NCBI GenBank assembly: GCA_051294375.1
Contig: CM119263.1
Coordinates: 29,842,338 to 29,906,337, forward strand
DNA length: 64,000 bases
Origin: Paraspadella gotoi
Taxonomy: Eukaryota > Chaetognatha
Reading direction: 5' to 3'
Shown here: piece by piece, positions 34,771 to 50,100 of the stretch
Position numbering within the stretch: the stretch's first letter is position 1
Layout: each line of letters begins with the position of its first letter
The notes under the pieces: model-generated
The model's database searches: none
Told to the model about the DNA's origin: nothing
Seen by the model: the letters and a program-made list of their open reading frames with translations, nothing else
Translations under genes and position numbers: made by a program

Positions 34771-36043
34771 CCGTTGAGGGACGCATTATCGTTTCCGTAA
34801 CAACAGATTCTCTCATTATTCCAAGTTCCGCATGGGAACTATATTTTAAATATATAAAAATATTTTCAATCGAAAATAAAACGATGTAAATGAAACAATG
34901 AATTTAGCAAATTAGGGTTAGAGGTTGTATAAAAAAAGTTTTTTCTTACATCCATACTATTTATAACACTAATTGCCTAACATCTATACTACTAATTTTA
35001 ATAAATATAATACTACTTTATCCCCTTTCAGTTTCGTGGCCGGTCCCCCTAATTCAGACAGATGCTATCTTTTCGAAACGAACAGAAGAACGTGGAACAA
35101 AGCGTACCACTACTGCCACGCAGCGGGAGCCGCCTTAGTTACGATTGAAACAAAAGACGAAAATGATTTTGTCAAAGAAAAGATTATCGAAATAGGATAC
35201 GCGTTGGAAGATTTTTGGATCGGAGCTAGAAAGGTGATTTAAAAAAAACATTTTTCAATATTTCTCATCTAAAATACTTCTCATATCAGAAAAAGTTAAT
35301 TAGTAATCTAAGTAATATAAATGATATTAAATGATAATCCTTTATTATTTTCACAGAATTACGTTAATTATGATCACGATGGGGACCAACACGGATTTTT
35401 GCACAATGATTGGACATGGGTTCCTACAGGTAATATAATTTCATTTATTGTACACAAGTGTATATTGTATATTGTATACTGCAAAATGTCCAACTAATTA
35501 AATTTTCATTTTGTCGGAGAAAGATTGCTAATAAACCATTTATTTAATTGTATTTATCAGATCATAATCAAATTCATGTATTCTTTCATACATTGTTTAC
35601 ATTCATTCATTCATTATTTCAATTCATTGAATTCATTAAATTCCTTCAACTCAACCATTTACTCAATCATTTACTCATTCATTTGTTCATGCACTCATTC
35701 ATTCAATCCTTTCAATTAATTTGTTCAATTTATTCATTTAATTCATTCATTACTTCATTCAATTCATTCAATTCATTCATTCATTTCTTTAACCCAAACA
35801 GGTCGTCCGGTCACCTTCAACGACTGGGGTCGCTACAGCCTCATTCCCTTCATGACGCCTCGAACCTGCGGCATCCTTGCCAACGACTTCCGGTTCGGCA
35901 CCGGCGTCGTTTCGCGACGGGCGGCGCCATCCGGCCGCGACGCCGGCGCTGCAAACTTGGCACCGAAAAAAGAAGATTTTTGGTGGGAGAATCGATCCTG
36001 TTTGCGGACTCAGGCCTTTGTGTGCGAGATGAGCAGGGATTGA
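26941..36043 (+). CDS. Type II transmembrane C-type lectin
   Basis: Predicted cell-surface lectin-like receptor. Exons: 26941-27169 (ATG after an in-frame TAA; Ser/Thr/Pro-rich cytoplasmic tail), 28207-28471 (hydrophobic anchor around LLFLFLFTVFVVVLYVV, no signal peptide), 31274-31382 (polar stalk), 33990-about 34195 (coiled coil with RIAALESRVAAL heptads and a Glu/Lys-rich run), 35032-35233, 35357-35429 and 35802-36043 (lectin domain). Every junction is phase-consistent. The least certain is coiled coil to lectin: GT at 34196 fits the phase but is a weak donor, and an extra exon is possible. The lectin domain shows CYLFETN, TWNKAYHYC, FWIGARK, WTWVP, TFNDW and AFVCE. No EPN or QPD sugar-binding triplet is visible, WEN stands where WND is usual, and about 30 extra residues precede the last strand. 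Ca2+-dependent sugar binding is therefore doubtful. Confidence 0.8.
28146..28200. repeat. (CT)n microsatellite ending at a 3' splice site
   Basis: Runs straight into CCCCAG, the acceptor of lectin exon 2 (28207). It therefore serves as that exon's polypyrimidine tract. Confidence 0.9.
29847..29911. repeat. (GA)n microsatellite
   Basis: In a lectin intron, after a G/A-rich stretch from about 29640. Confidence 0.9.
30395..30990. repeat. Error-rich direct copy of 31026-31610
   Basis: GTCGTTCACGACAGTTAACG and all following landmarks, including lectin exon 3, recur about 630 bases later on the far side of a 25-N gap. Here the exon (about 30633-30740) has indels that break its frame, so 31274-31382 was used in the gene model. 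Confidence 0.75.
31001..31025. other. 25-N assembly gap
   Basis: Exactly 25 N between two direct copies of the same sequence. Confidence 0.95.
31673..31713. other. N gap inside a (CT)n tract
   Basis: 41 N flanked on both sides by (CT)n in a lectin intron. Confidence 0.95.
31941..32149. other. N gap inside a CTTT-rich tract
   Basis: 209 N flanked by CTTTCTCTC-type repeats. Confidence 0.95.
32395..32515 (-). repeat. SINE-like dispersed repeat copy
   Basis: Reverse-complement copy: GGTACAACCAATATAAAAAT at one end, CTTGCCCCTGACTTTGGACA inside and CCATCACTCTTACAAGATAA at the other. Confidence 0.45.
32863..32899. other. N gap after a (CT)n tract
   Basis: 37 N in a lectin intron. Confidence 0.95.
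33093..33193. repeat. Tandem 50-base duplication containing a 28-base palindrome
   Basis: Two head-to-tail units (33093-33142 and 33143-33192) each contain GTTGCGCCGCGAGTACTCGC and the following GGAGCAAC. The 28-base block is self-complementary apart from one mismatched pair. Confidence 0.8.
33290..33520 (+). repeat. Dispersed repeat with GTCACTGCSGCGCAA block
   Basis: GCAGTCACTGCCGCGCAACA followed by TTGGAATTACCGTTCTTG is echoed near 120-190, 13355-13420, 39695-39770 and 48690-48760 (both strands). A TCATG-type short repeat and ACGTTATAAG usually sit next to it. Probably a degenerate transposon end; no coding seen. Confidence 0.4.
34448..34542 (+). other. Open acidic segment with a strong donor, possible extra lectin stalk exon
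   Basis: The frame reading DEIGDEIDGKGGEIEEGD is open and stops exactly at a strong GTGAGT donor (34543). It lies between the coiled-coil exon and the lectin domain and has similar composition. The upstream acceptor is poor because the flank is purine-rich, and the phase does not link directly to the lectin exon. It could be an alternative stalk exon or an accident of GA-rich sequence. Confidence 0.25.
34701..34767. repeat. (GA)n microsatellite
   Basis: Between the coiled-coil and lectin-domain exons. Confidence 0.9.
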
Positions 36044-36060
36044 AGAAAAAAGGCCGTCGA

Positions 36061-36094
<34 letters not shown>

Positions 36095-36536
36095 CTTTCC
36101 TCTTGGTTTTTTCTTACCCTTTTCTCTTCTCTTCTCTTTTTATTCCGATTTTCTTCCACTTTTTTCTCTTTTTCTTCTCTATTTTATCTTTTTCTTCTCT
36201 TTTTTCTTTTCTTTTTTCTTTTCTTTTTTCTTCTCTTTTCTCTCTCTTCCTACCTTCCTTTCCTTTCCCCCCCGTTTCTCTCTCCTTCCACTTTTCTTCT
36301 TTACTCTTCTCTCTCATTCCGATTCTAAAATTTTTATCTTCCTCCTCATTTTCTACTTTTATTTTCGCTTTTTTTTCTACATCTTTTTCTATTTTTCTCC
36401 TTCAACTTTAAATTTTTATTTCATCAGCCTACTTTCTCTCTATTTCTCTCTCTATTGTTCTTCTTCATCCCTTCCCCCTTCCCCCGTTTAGCCTTTAGAG
36501 TAGAAGTTAAAATTCGGTAGCTTTCTTTTTTGCTCT

Positions 36537-36647
<111 letters not shown>

Positions 36648-36894
36648 TACATGGCGCGCTCTCTCTCCATTTACATTTTTTGTTACAATACCATTTGTAT
36701 ATACAATTTTACACTGTTTTTAATACTGTTGGTAAATTATATTCATGTCATCATCAAACTAGTTCCCTTTCATTGGACATAAAAGTTTTCAGATCTCATA
36801 AACTCTAGATAAAGTAGCAAACTTCTATTCTATTTTCATACTACGTCATATTGAAGTAATCCTTTCTTTTTCGTTGTTAGTAGTGATTAAAACG

Positions 36895-36929
36895 CTGATG
36901 AAGGCTTGAAAAGCAAGTCGAAACATGTC
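36895..36929 (+). ncRNA. Hammerhead-ribozyme-like motif, copy 2
   Basis: CTGATGA, the same extra A, stem GGCTTG/CAAGTC (6 pairs, one G-U), GAAA and CATGTC. Flanks AACG (36891-36894) and TGTT (36930-36933) can form a 4-pair stem I. Followed by AAATAAAATTCGTTGC. It lies about 850 bases after the lectin stop codon. Confidence 0.4.
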
Positions 36930-38339
36930 TGTTCAATTTAAATAAAATTCGTTGCATACTACATCAAAAAATTTTGTTAAATCAACGCAAATAATTTATT
37001 CGATTAAATATTTCTATAAAAGGGGCACAAAACACAATCTAGAAGCAACGCAATCACGTGTGTCATTGTAACAATGTAACAAAAAACAAAATGTTTCATT
37101 TTCTTAAAAGTTTTTGTTATCCACGATTAAATCGCAAAAAGAAGTAAAACGAAATTCGGGGGGGGGGGGAAACAGCGCTACCACTTGTTTAGGATTAAAG
37201 ATAAATAAATAAAGCGAAATGGCAAAGATTTAGAAATTATCCGAAAAAGGTGGAACAAAAATATTCGTCTTTATAAAACTGAACAAAAATGCATTTTTTT
37301 TCTCTCGGGGTTAGATTTGAAACGAAACGATAGTTAACTAAATGGTTTAGCTATTGTATTACAGGATCTAACGAATAGTCTAACGGATCTAAAATGTAAA
37401 TATATCGAGCACTAAGTTTGTGTGTTTATAAATTTTTGGAGGCGATTCTCTCTGTTTTTGATTTTTTTTCTCTTCGTTTTTTTGTTTTATTTTTGCTAAA
37501 AAAGCTGAATGTTTATTTTTTTTCGTTTATAAGGCAACGCGTCGTTTAGTTGCGTGAAGCTTTTATGCGGCGAGGTTTGGCGGCGGCGGCGCGGGCTGCA
37601 GATGAATGCGATCTTGTGGTGTTTGTTCTGGATGAAACTGGTCAATGAATGTGATATTATTTGTTAATATCGGTGTGTGAAAAAGTAATAAACAAACAGT
37701 ATTTTACTTTTCATATTAAACTATAGCGTCTTAATATCCATCAAGCGTTCACAGCTTTTTAACTCATATAATTTTGCTGCAGCCGAATGAAAATATCAAT
37801 AATTTAATGATTAATTTATGACAAATGTTCTTACGGCTTAAGTGTAAAAATTTCGTTGCATGCGTGTTTGGAATATCTTGATAAGGTGATTGCTAATTAA
37901 TTGATTGATTGATTGATCGCTAATCGATTACTTCGTATTCCCGATGCTTGTTTCTCAAGTTTTTATGTTTGCACCTTCGCCCAAGTAGTATATTGCAGAT
38001 TAAGATTTTGATTAAGTTTAAATTCGTGTTTAAGTTTCGAAAGGATGTTAGAGATGAGAAAGCGAATTTAGATTTTTTAAAGAAAAAAGTCACGATGTCA
38101 TTTTGTTTCGCTTCGCTGTTTTTTTTTTCTTCTTTTTTTTCTCGATCGAATCCAAAACGCGCGGTTAAATTTGAATTAGTTCTTTGAATTAGTTTTGAAA
38201 AAGAGAAATTATATCTTCGGTCGTTTTAAAAAGATATTCTTTGGGTTTTTTTTGTTTTTTGCTTCTTTTTGCTTTTTTTGATCTTTTTTTAGTTTTGTTG
38301 CTTTTTTGATTTTTTTGCTCGTTTGTTTTGATTTAAGCA

Positions 38340-41063
<2,724 letters not shown>

Positions 41064-41641
41064 GTCTTCTTTGCAGACGCCGATGTTTAGTCTCACGGAA
41101 ACGTTTCCAGCGCGAAGACCCCCGCAACGACCCTCGACTGATTTGTAGATTTCGATTTGATTTGATTGATTTGTTGATAAGATTTATTGGTTTGTTGGAT
41201 GATTTATTGATTAGTTGTTTGATTAAATTATTGGTCGATTAATTAGTTTATAAGATAGATTGATTTATTTATTTAAATTCATATATTTAATTTTTGTTAT
41301 TTTTTTATTGATTGGCTGGAACGTAAGGTGCTTGATGGGTTTTTTGATTGACGATTGATTGATTTATTGATTGAATTGATTTACTTTTTATTGACAGATT
41401 TATCTTAATACAACTTGATTGATTTGATTGTTTTGATAGATCAGATTTATTTTATTTTATTTTATTCGATTGATTGACGGTTTGATTGATTGATTGATTT
41501 GATTGATAAATTAACTCACTCGAATAGACCGATGGTTTAACTACTTGAGCGGCGACTTCGCCCTGCAGCGGTCCCGGGTCTTGGCAATCTCGACCGTCGA
41601 AAGTCAAAAACCTGTTGAGGGTTCAGTGACATAGGTAATTG

Positions 41642-41642
<1 letters not shown>

Positions 41643-41702
<60 letters not shown>

Positions 41703-41703
41703 A
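41643..41703. repeat. (ATC)n microsatellite
   Basis: CATCAT array, continuing with interruptions to about 41900, just outside or at the edge of the inverted-duplication arm. Confidence 0.95.
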
Positions 41704-42142
41704 ATCTTGAGCATCTTCATCTTCAGCATAATCATTATCATCATCATCATTATCATTATCGTCATTATCATAAATTTGATAATCATTGTAATTATCATCA
41801 TCATCATCATGATTATTATCATCTTCTTTATCAGTATTATATATTGTAATCATCATCATCATCATCATCATCATAATCATCATCATTAATTTTATCATAA
41901 TCAGTGTCAACAGCAACAACAACCACCTGAGCAGCAGCAGCAGCGTCAATGATAACAACAACAACAGCAGCAGTAGCAACAAAAGCAGCAGCTGCAGCAG
42001 CAACAGCATCCATCTTCCTCACCATCTCCTGCATTCGGATGTGAGAGGTTTGACTCTGATGGCTGCCGTCCCTTTGACTCGAAGAAATGAGCTCGAATCG
42101 AATTTGAGGAAATCACAGCTCTGGGGGAGAGGTTCGAGAGAG

Positions 42143-42191
<49 letters not shown>

Positions 42192-42193
42192 AG

Positions 42194-42228
<35 letters not shown>

Positions 42229-42964
42229 AAGAGCATAAAAACATTCATTTGTCCTAAAATATCTCTCAGAATAAATAACATTCAACCAGTTCTCGTAAGT
42301 TTCAGTAAAAAGTAAACTAAAATGTTTAAAAAAATACTTCACAACATAAAGAAATATCCCAAAATACATAGTATAATCGAACGTCAACTCTGTCTCTTAA
42401 AAAAAAGAGACGAATCTTCTTTTTTGATCACGTGACCGAATGTCTTCGTGCGTCGAACGGAATAGTCCATCCGGTCCTCCTCCTCCTCCTCCTCCTCCTC
42501 CTCCTCCTCCTCCTTTATCTATTCTCCCCATAGGGTAATGCTTTTTCGTGTTCATGAGAGAGAACTGCATTCCCAGCGTATTTCATGTTACCCAAAAAAA
42601 AAAAAACAAAAAAAATCCTTAGGACACTTCCCCTCCGCTTTCTCTTGAAGATCATTTGTTTTCTGCTTAGTTTTTGCATTTCAGTTTTTGGTCGGGAGAA
42701 GAGACAGGGTACGGAGTATGCATCCTGTTCGGCATTAGCCACTCGTCAGTGACAATTGCTACGCGGCTGTTACGCCTCTGCTACGGAATTTTGACTAACA
42801 GCTATGAGTCGATGAACCTCGTTACGCATTTTGCTACGCAGCTGGCGCTCCGCAGAAAGAAAAAAAAAAGTTCCACTCGCGAAAAAAAAGGTAAGTCAGA
42901 GTAAGTCAGGTAAAGTTTCCAAGTTTTAGAAAATTGGGGGAAAAGGTAAGTTTAGTTAGGCAAG

Positions 42965-43004
<40 letters not shown>

Positions 43005-43212
43005 AGAGGAGAAGAGAGAGAGAGAGAGAAGAGAGAGAAGAGAGAGAGAAGAAAAAAGTCAGGCGGCAAAGAAAAGTTTGGATATTTTTTATATTTTTTA
43101 TTTCCAGCCAGCCTTTTTTCCCTTTTCTTCCGTTTGCCTTTCGTAGCTTGTGCAGGAATTTTGACAGTTTTTTTCCCTCTCCTTCTTCCGTTCCTCTTCT
43201 CTCCTCTCTCTC

Positions 43213-43263
<51 letters not shown>

Positions 43264-44180
43264 CCTCTTCACCTCTCTCTCTCATCTCTCTCTGCTCTCT
43301 CTCATTTTTTCCCCCCGACATCCTTTTTTATTCTTCATGTTTCTTCTCAGCATGGGACTCTTCTTTGACTTAATGTCTCAATTATATCCTTTTTTCTCAA
43401 TTAATTAATTAAATGAACATCGAACAATGATTTTTAAAAATAAAGAAAACAAAAATAAATTAAGAGAAAATCAACATTTAATAATTCTCTTGTCCTAAAA
43501 GACAAACAAAGATTTTTTTCCGATTCTCCCGATTCCATCTTATTCTTTTTTTACTCGGCTCCACTCCGTTCCACTGCGCTCAATTCCTCGCTCCTTACAA
43601 ACGACTCCACTAAACTCTACGCTCCGCTTCATCGATCCACAAATTGGCTCCATGGCTTCACGACTCCATCAATCGCATTAATCGGCTCCAACTGCACCAT
43701 GGAACGGCTCCAACAAATTCGATGGGACAATAGATTTCCTTCTTTGCCGAGAGCGAGAGTCGTAAGGCGAAGAAGATCCCGAAGCGTAGGGGAAGTTAGG
43801 TAAGCAAGGGAGCTGCGGTGAGGGGGGTGAGGTAAGCAACGCCACTGCGAACGGGAAGGTGAAGTAAGCAAGGCCGCTGTGGAGAGGGGAGTGAGGTAAG
43901 CAACGCCACTACGAAGGGGAAGGTAAAGTAAGCAAGGCCGCTGCGGAGAGGGGAGTCAGGTAAGCAACGCCGCTGCGAAGGAGAAGTTAGGTAAGCAAGG
44001 CCGCTGCGGAATGGGGAGTGAAGTAAGCAAGTCCGGTATGGAGGGGAAGGTTAAGTAAGCAAGGCCGCTGTGGAAAGGGGAGTGAGATAAGCATCGCCGC
44101 TGAGGAGGGGAAGGTGATCGCAAATCTCCAACACCCCCTTGGGGCCTCATGGCCTTACCCTTATCCCATTAACCTCCTAG

Positions 44181-47100
44181 ATTCGAGCGCGGCCTGACAG
44201 GCTCCACCTCGAAAGATCTTCAAGCGGCACACCTCCCCAACTATCTCGTCGACGGCGCGAATTCGCCGACGACCGTGATGGGTTATCGCGACGATGTTGA
44301 CGACGGCCTCGGCCGATACTACGGCGAACACCCCATGACGAGGTTACAGGATGTGATACGGAATTAATGATTTATTATTAGTAACGATTTATTATTAGTA
44401 ACGATTTATTATTAGTAATGATTGGACCGTGTAATGATTTCGTTGTGAGGAATTTCGTTGCAAAACAGTGTACATTAAGTAGTATCTATTCATTTAATAA
44501 ATAAGTGATCTTGACTCCTGGCTTTGGATAGGCAATGGTTGTTTAAGATAACATAGCAGGATCCTGGCAGCTTTTAATCAATACTCTCTCTCAGTCTAAA
44601 TAATTTTTTTTTCACTCCCCGAGTACTTGGCTTCCCTATCAATAAAGTAATATAAATTAAATAGAAAATAATGTAAATAATGTAAATGCAAATATAAATA
44701 GTTTCAGTTTCATTAAAGGACCACTACCCAGAGTGTTACTATTATTTATTATCCAATGTAAAGCGAGCAAAACGTAAGCCGAAAAAATCATCATAAGAGA
44801 AAGGTTGCTCTTTTTTTTGGGATCAGCGCCTCATTTATTTTTGTTTCCTCGATCGTTTTATCTTCATTTTCCATCTTCTTCATCTCGCGTATGAAGACTT
44901 GATTCGTTTTTTATTAAGATCATTATTACTTACTTATAAAACTAAACTATTCTCTTATCATTTGTTTTGAATATAATTCTACCCGTTTTTAATAATAATA
45001 ATACAAATAAATTCGTTGTCGGAAAACAAAACAAATATATTTTTTTATCTTAACACAACGTCTTCTCAGCGTTTTATTTCTTTCTACATCAATTAACCAC
45101 TCCATCTTTCTCCATCAGATCCCAATCCCATCAACAAATCTCATCGTCCACGCAACAACAACAACAACAACAACAACGACGACAAAGACGACGAGAAGAA
45201 CGAATCTCCTCGAGATATCGGGCCTCAGATTTGGACCTTACCTCTCGGAGGCCTCACCCGGCGAGGTAAGGCCTTGACGGGTGTGGGGAAATAGGTCGGG
45301 TCAAAGGAAGAGGGTTCACTGAGAAGTCATGAAATGGGTCGGGTGAATCGAAGAGGACGAGACAATTTAAGAACTGATAGTTTGTGAGCCTCTTTCAAAG
45401 AATGAAGGCCAAAAGGTGTGAAAATATGAATTGGGTGAGACAAAGGTAAGAGCAAAAGGTAAGGCCATTTTTAGAATTGGGTGAGACAAAAGGTAAAGAG
45501 CAAAAGGTAAGGCCATTTTTAGAAGTTTATGGAAGCGCAACATCGTTATTACTAATTAGAAGGAAAAAAACTAAATTAAAATTTAAGGAGAAATCAATTT
45601 CGGTTATTTAATGAAAATTACAAATTGATTAAGATGAAAAATAAAAAAGGGAATAGTGAAGGTTGAGGATAAAAAAAGAGAGACGTTGTATAGATAAGGA
45701 AGACATTGTTTATTAGTATATATTACCCCACTATTCGTCAGAGAATCAGCAGCAAATCTCTCACGCACCTCCCAACCCTAAGGACCCGGGTTCGCGTCCT
45801 GCTGATGCATACAAAAAAGCTGGAGGGAGCTTCTAACCCGCCTGTAGTGTCTGACTAGTGACTATTGTCCCAGCTGAAGTTGTGAACCTTTCGTGCTCAG
45901 GAGGATGAACAGCTCACGACGCCTTTCAAAATAGTATGAATAGAAAAAAGGCTTTAAAACCGTTTTTGGTATTTTTTTTTCACTCGGTGGTTGTGATGAA
46001 ATGAATCTTCTCTTGGTTTCACGGTGAAGTTTTTGAGGCTGAGAAAAGAATGAGTCCGCGATGCAACATCAGTCTTTGCCTCCGACGCAAAAACCTTTCG
46101 CTATTTTTAGTCTTTTCCCGCCCGACGTTAAACCGGGAAAAAAAAGAAAGGAAGAAAGAAAAAAAAAGGAAAGAAGGTAAAGGCTCTCTTTTCCTAGAGC
46201 GCCCCATTTCCCCATTATCCGGAAAATTAATATTAATTTAAATATGTTTTTAAACTTATAACCAAATCCCTAACCTTAATTCCTAACTTTAATCACTAAC
46301 CCAATTCCAAATTTAGGATAAAATGGGGCGTTCTAGGAAAATAAGGCCGACTTTAATTGGATTTTTAAAAAAGTACTTTAATTTCGACAGAATGAGTCAA
46401 CGATTTGAAGGATGAACTCTTTCTTGACTTGAAATGAGATTTAGTTCTATAATCTCATTTGCATATTACCATATTCAATTAATTAAATTATTTCTTTTAG
46501 TGACATCCAAATTTGATAATGAAATTTTATTTGATGCAGGTATTCAATATAGTGATCTTCTCGTGAGGTATAATATGATTTTCAGCACAAATTAAAAAAA
46601 ACATAAGAAATAGATGACGAGATATCGTATTTTGTTAAAATACAAAATGGAATGAGTTGTCGTCCTAGTTTACTTCTTAACAAAATCACTCACATCCCAG
46701 TATTTTGGAATTTGTTACATATTTTCATTAATTTATGAGAGTCTCGAAACTCTAATCATCGAGTAAACAAAACATTTGTTACATTTTTACAACGACAAAC
46801 TTCCCATTTTGCTTTGGTTAAAACCTTAAAATTCGAGAAAATAATTTTTTTTGTGGAGAACAATGCGCAACATTGCATACATTTAGATAATTTTTTACTT
46901 CTCATTAATGATTTAAAAATAAACAAAGCTAATCCGGTTTGCTACGATAAAAAATAACGCATCCCTTATTATAAGAGCTTTTATAAACAATATATAAGAA
47001 AGTTAGAAAACGAAACGACTAAAATAGGTCGAAAAATAAACCCGAGAATGTGTTGCAATTAGAGATAACGATTTTAGGTAAAATTGCCTCAACTGTGACC

Positions 47101-50100
47101 TTCACTTTTTGTATGCGTCTTCGTTGTCATCATAGTCGTCGTTTTCGTCGTCGTTTTCCTTTTCTTCGTCGTCGTCGTCGTCGTCGTCGTCGTCGGCGTC
47201 GTCTTCGTCTTTACCGCGAATTTTGAAAATATAATTTGTTCCTTGTCGACCTTCCTAGTCTTTATCGTTATCTCTCTCTCTCTCTCTCTCTATCTTCATC
47301 TCTCCCTCCATCACTTCTCATCTCTCCNNNNNNNNNNNNNNNNNNNNNNNNNNNNNNNNNNNNNNNNNNNNNNNNNNNNNNNNNNNNNNNNNNNNNNNNN
47401 NNNNNNNNNNNNNNNNNNNNNNNNNNNNNNNNNNNNNNNNNNNNNNNNNNNNNNNNNNNNNNNNNNNNNNNNNNNNNNNNNNNNNNNNNNNNNNNNNNNN
47501 NNNNNNNNNNNNNNNNNNNNNNNNNNNNNNNNNNNNNNNNNNNNNNNNNNNNNNNNNNNNNNNNNNNNNNNNNNNNNNNNNNNNNNNNNNNNNNNNNNNN
47601 NNNNNNNNNNNNNNNNNNNNNNNNNNNNNNNNNNNNNNNNNNNNNNNNNNNNNNNNNNNNNNNNNNNNNNNNNNNNNNNNNNNNNNNNNNNNNNNNNNNN
47701 NNNNNNNNNNNNNNNNNNNNNNNNNNNNNNNNNNNNNNNNNNNNNNNNNNNNNNNNNNNNNNNNNNNNNNNNNNNNNNNNNNNNNNNNNNNNNNNNNNNN
47801 NNNNNNNNNNNNNNNNNNNNNNNNNNNNNNNNNNNNNNNNNNNNNNNNNNNNNNNNNNNNNNNNNNNNNNNNNNNNNNNNNNNNNNNNNNNNNNNNNNNN
47901 NNNNNNNNNNNNNNNNNNNNNNNNNNNNNNNNNNNNNNNNNNNNNNNNNNNNNNNNNNNNNNNNNNNNNNNNNNNNNNNNNNNNNNNNNNNNNNNNNNNN
48001 AAGGCGGAATATGAAAAAGAAACGATAAATGATGAATGCTAATTAATAAAAAATGATAAAGAATAAATTCTAAATATGGAAAATTAGTGGTAAGAATGTT
48101 ATGAATAATAAATTTTAAATGAGAAAATTAAATACTTGAGAAGTAGAAAGAGATAAAAAGATGAGATGATTATAAATATATTTTTTCAATAATTAACTAA
48201 TTATGCTATATTTATTAAAAACTATTCAAAAAATCATCGATAAATATTTATTGTTCAACAATAATAATGCATTATTTAATACTAATTTCTAATTCGTATA
48301 TAATTTTTTTAATAATGATTGCAACGATCATTGATTATTTCATTTCTTTATATTTCATATAATATATATTATATAGTTCTAATTCCACTTTGACTCCAGA
48401 TAGAAATCTACTATGAAATTAAATTCAATAGGGGCGNNNNNNNNNNNNNNNNNNNNNNNNNTCATATGGTATCACATATTTTTTAACTTAGAAAGAATTT
48501 AGAAAGAATGTTAGATGGACCTCAGACTGATTAAAGTTGTTAGTTGACCCCCTTTTTTCCTGTGACTTTTTGACTGTGTAACGCCGCGAGTAACTCATTT
48601 TTTCTGTCTGTCGTCGGTCATCGCGGGTTTTTTCGTCTGTCCGTTGCTTCTGTCTGTTCAAATTTGAAGGAAAGGCGAAGTACCATAAGAACTTTAATGT
48701 GATTTTTTCTCGTGAATAATGCTTCACGCCACAACAAGTCACTGCGATGCAAAACAGTTGAATTTGGTTTATAAACCATGGAGTTTATATTAAATTGAAA
48801 TTTTTTTCACTGACGACGCAAAATGAACTTTACCCAGAGATTGAACATGATCCTGTCATCGTCGTCAATGTACCACCCCGACACATGAATCCGTTTGGCT
48901 TCCGTCCTTCCAGGACCTGAACGTTGCTCGCGTTCTGCAGGGCCACGCCCACTGGAACACGAGACGAACAAGTAAATCTGGAGTAGGGGAGAACTAAACT
49001 CAATAAGGTGGTTAAGAAAATTGAATTAAAGCACCTCCTCAACGAAAAATTTAGACATTTTAAAAAAATTTGATAGACAAAATTTTTTTAATATTTACTC
49101 TTCCATACTCCATATATTAATTTTTTAATATTTATTTATAAAAGGAAAGGCCTAAAAATTTTTTTTGATTTTTTTGATTTTTTTAAGATCAGATTCAGGT
49201 AGCTTGCAAAAAGTTGTCTTTACACAAAGTATATTCCTTTTTTCGATTATTTGATCATAAGAATTGAAAAAATGAAAATACTATTTTATAAATCAATCAT
49301 CATCATCATTTCTCAATAATTATTACTTTTTTCTTAATTTTGAACAAGAATAAATATTTTTGAAAGTTGTATTAAATTTTATATTTAACTTTTTAATGCT
49401 CTATCAGAATCCATCAAAAAAAGTTAAGATTGATTAAAAAAATATTTTTATCAATTATAGTAATATTGTACATTTTAATAGCAAACAATAAAAGCATTAA
49501 ATCGAACTTTTTTAAAAAAATTCTTTTTTTACCTAAAAGTAGACTTCAAGACTAAAGTTTTGAACCCCCGCCCCTATTGAATTTAATTTCATAAGTAGAT
49601 TTCTATCTGGAGTCAAAGTGGAATTAGAACTATATAATATATATTATATGAAATATAAAGAAATGAAATATACAATGATCGTTGCAAATCATTATTAAAA
49701 AAATTATAATACGAATTAGAAATTAAGTAATTAAATAATGCATTATTATTGTTGAACAAGTAAATATTTACGATGATTTTAATAGTTTTTAAATAAATTT
49801 ATAGCAATTAGTTAATTAATTGAAAAAATATATAAAATCATCTCATCTTTTTTATCTCTTTCTACTTCTCAAGTATTAATTTTCTCATTTAAAATTTTTA
49901 TTATTCATAACATTCTTACCACTAATTTTCCATATTTTAGAATTTATCCTTTTATATCATTTTTTATTAATTAGCAATTCATCATTTATCGTTTCTTTTT
50001 CATATTCCCGCCTTAATTTTTTAATTCCTTTAACTTTGACTCATTTCTTTCAATTCACAATGGGACTTTTCTCATTCTTCATCGCCTCCTCTCCTCCTCT

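Larger units (their letters stand above)
41760..48436. repeat. Left arm of a giant inverted duplication
   Basis: Mirrored by 49567-56680. Landmarks: TTTGACTCCAGATAGAAATC (48.39 kb) against its complement near 49.6 kb; the tRNA-like SINE near 45.8 against 52.4 kb; the exon at 44.2 against 54.1 kb; CTATTCTCCCCATAGGGTAA (42.52 kb) against 55.94 kb. This arm keeps open exons and is the better copy. It also holds a 673-N gap. Confidence 0.85.

Noticed and set aside
43790-44110. Minisatellite with GTAAGCAAsGCCGCTG units, considered as a CRISPR-like array
   Set aside because: Units are contiguous, with short degenerate variation and no unique spacers, in a eukaryotic scaffold. It is an ordinary minisatellite.
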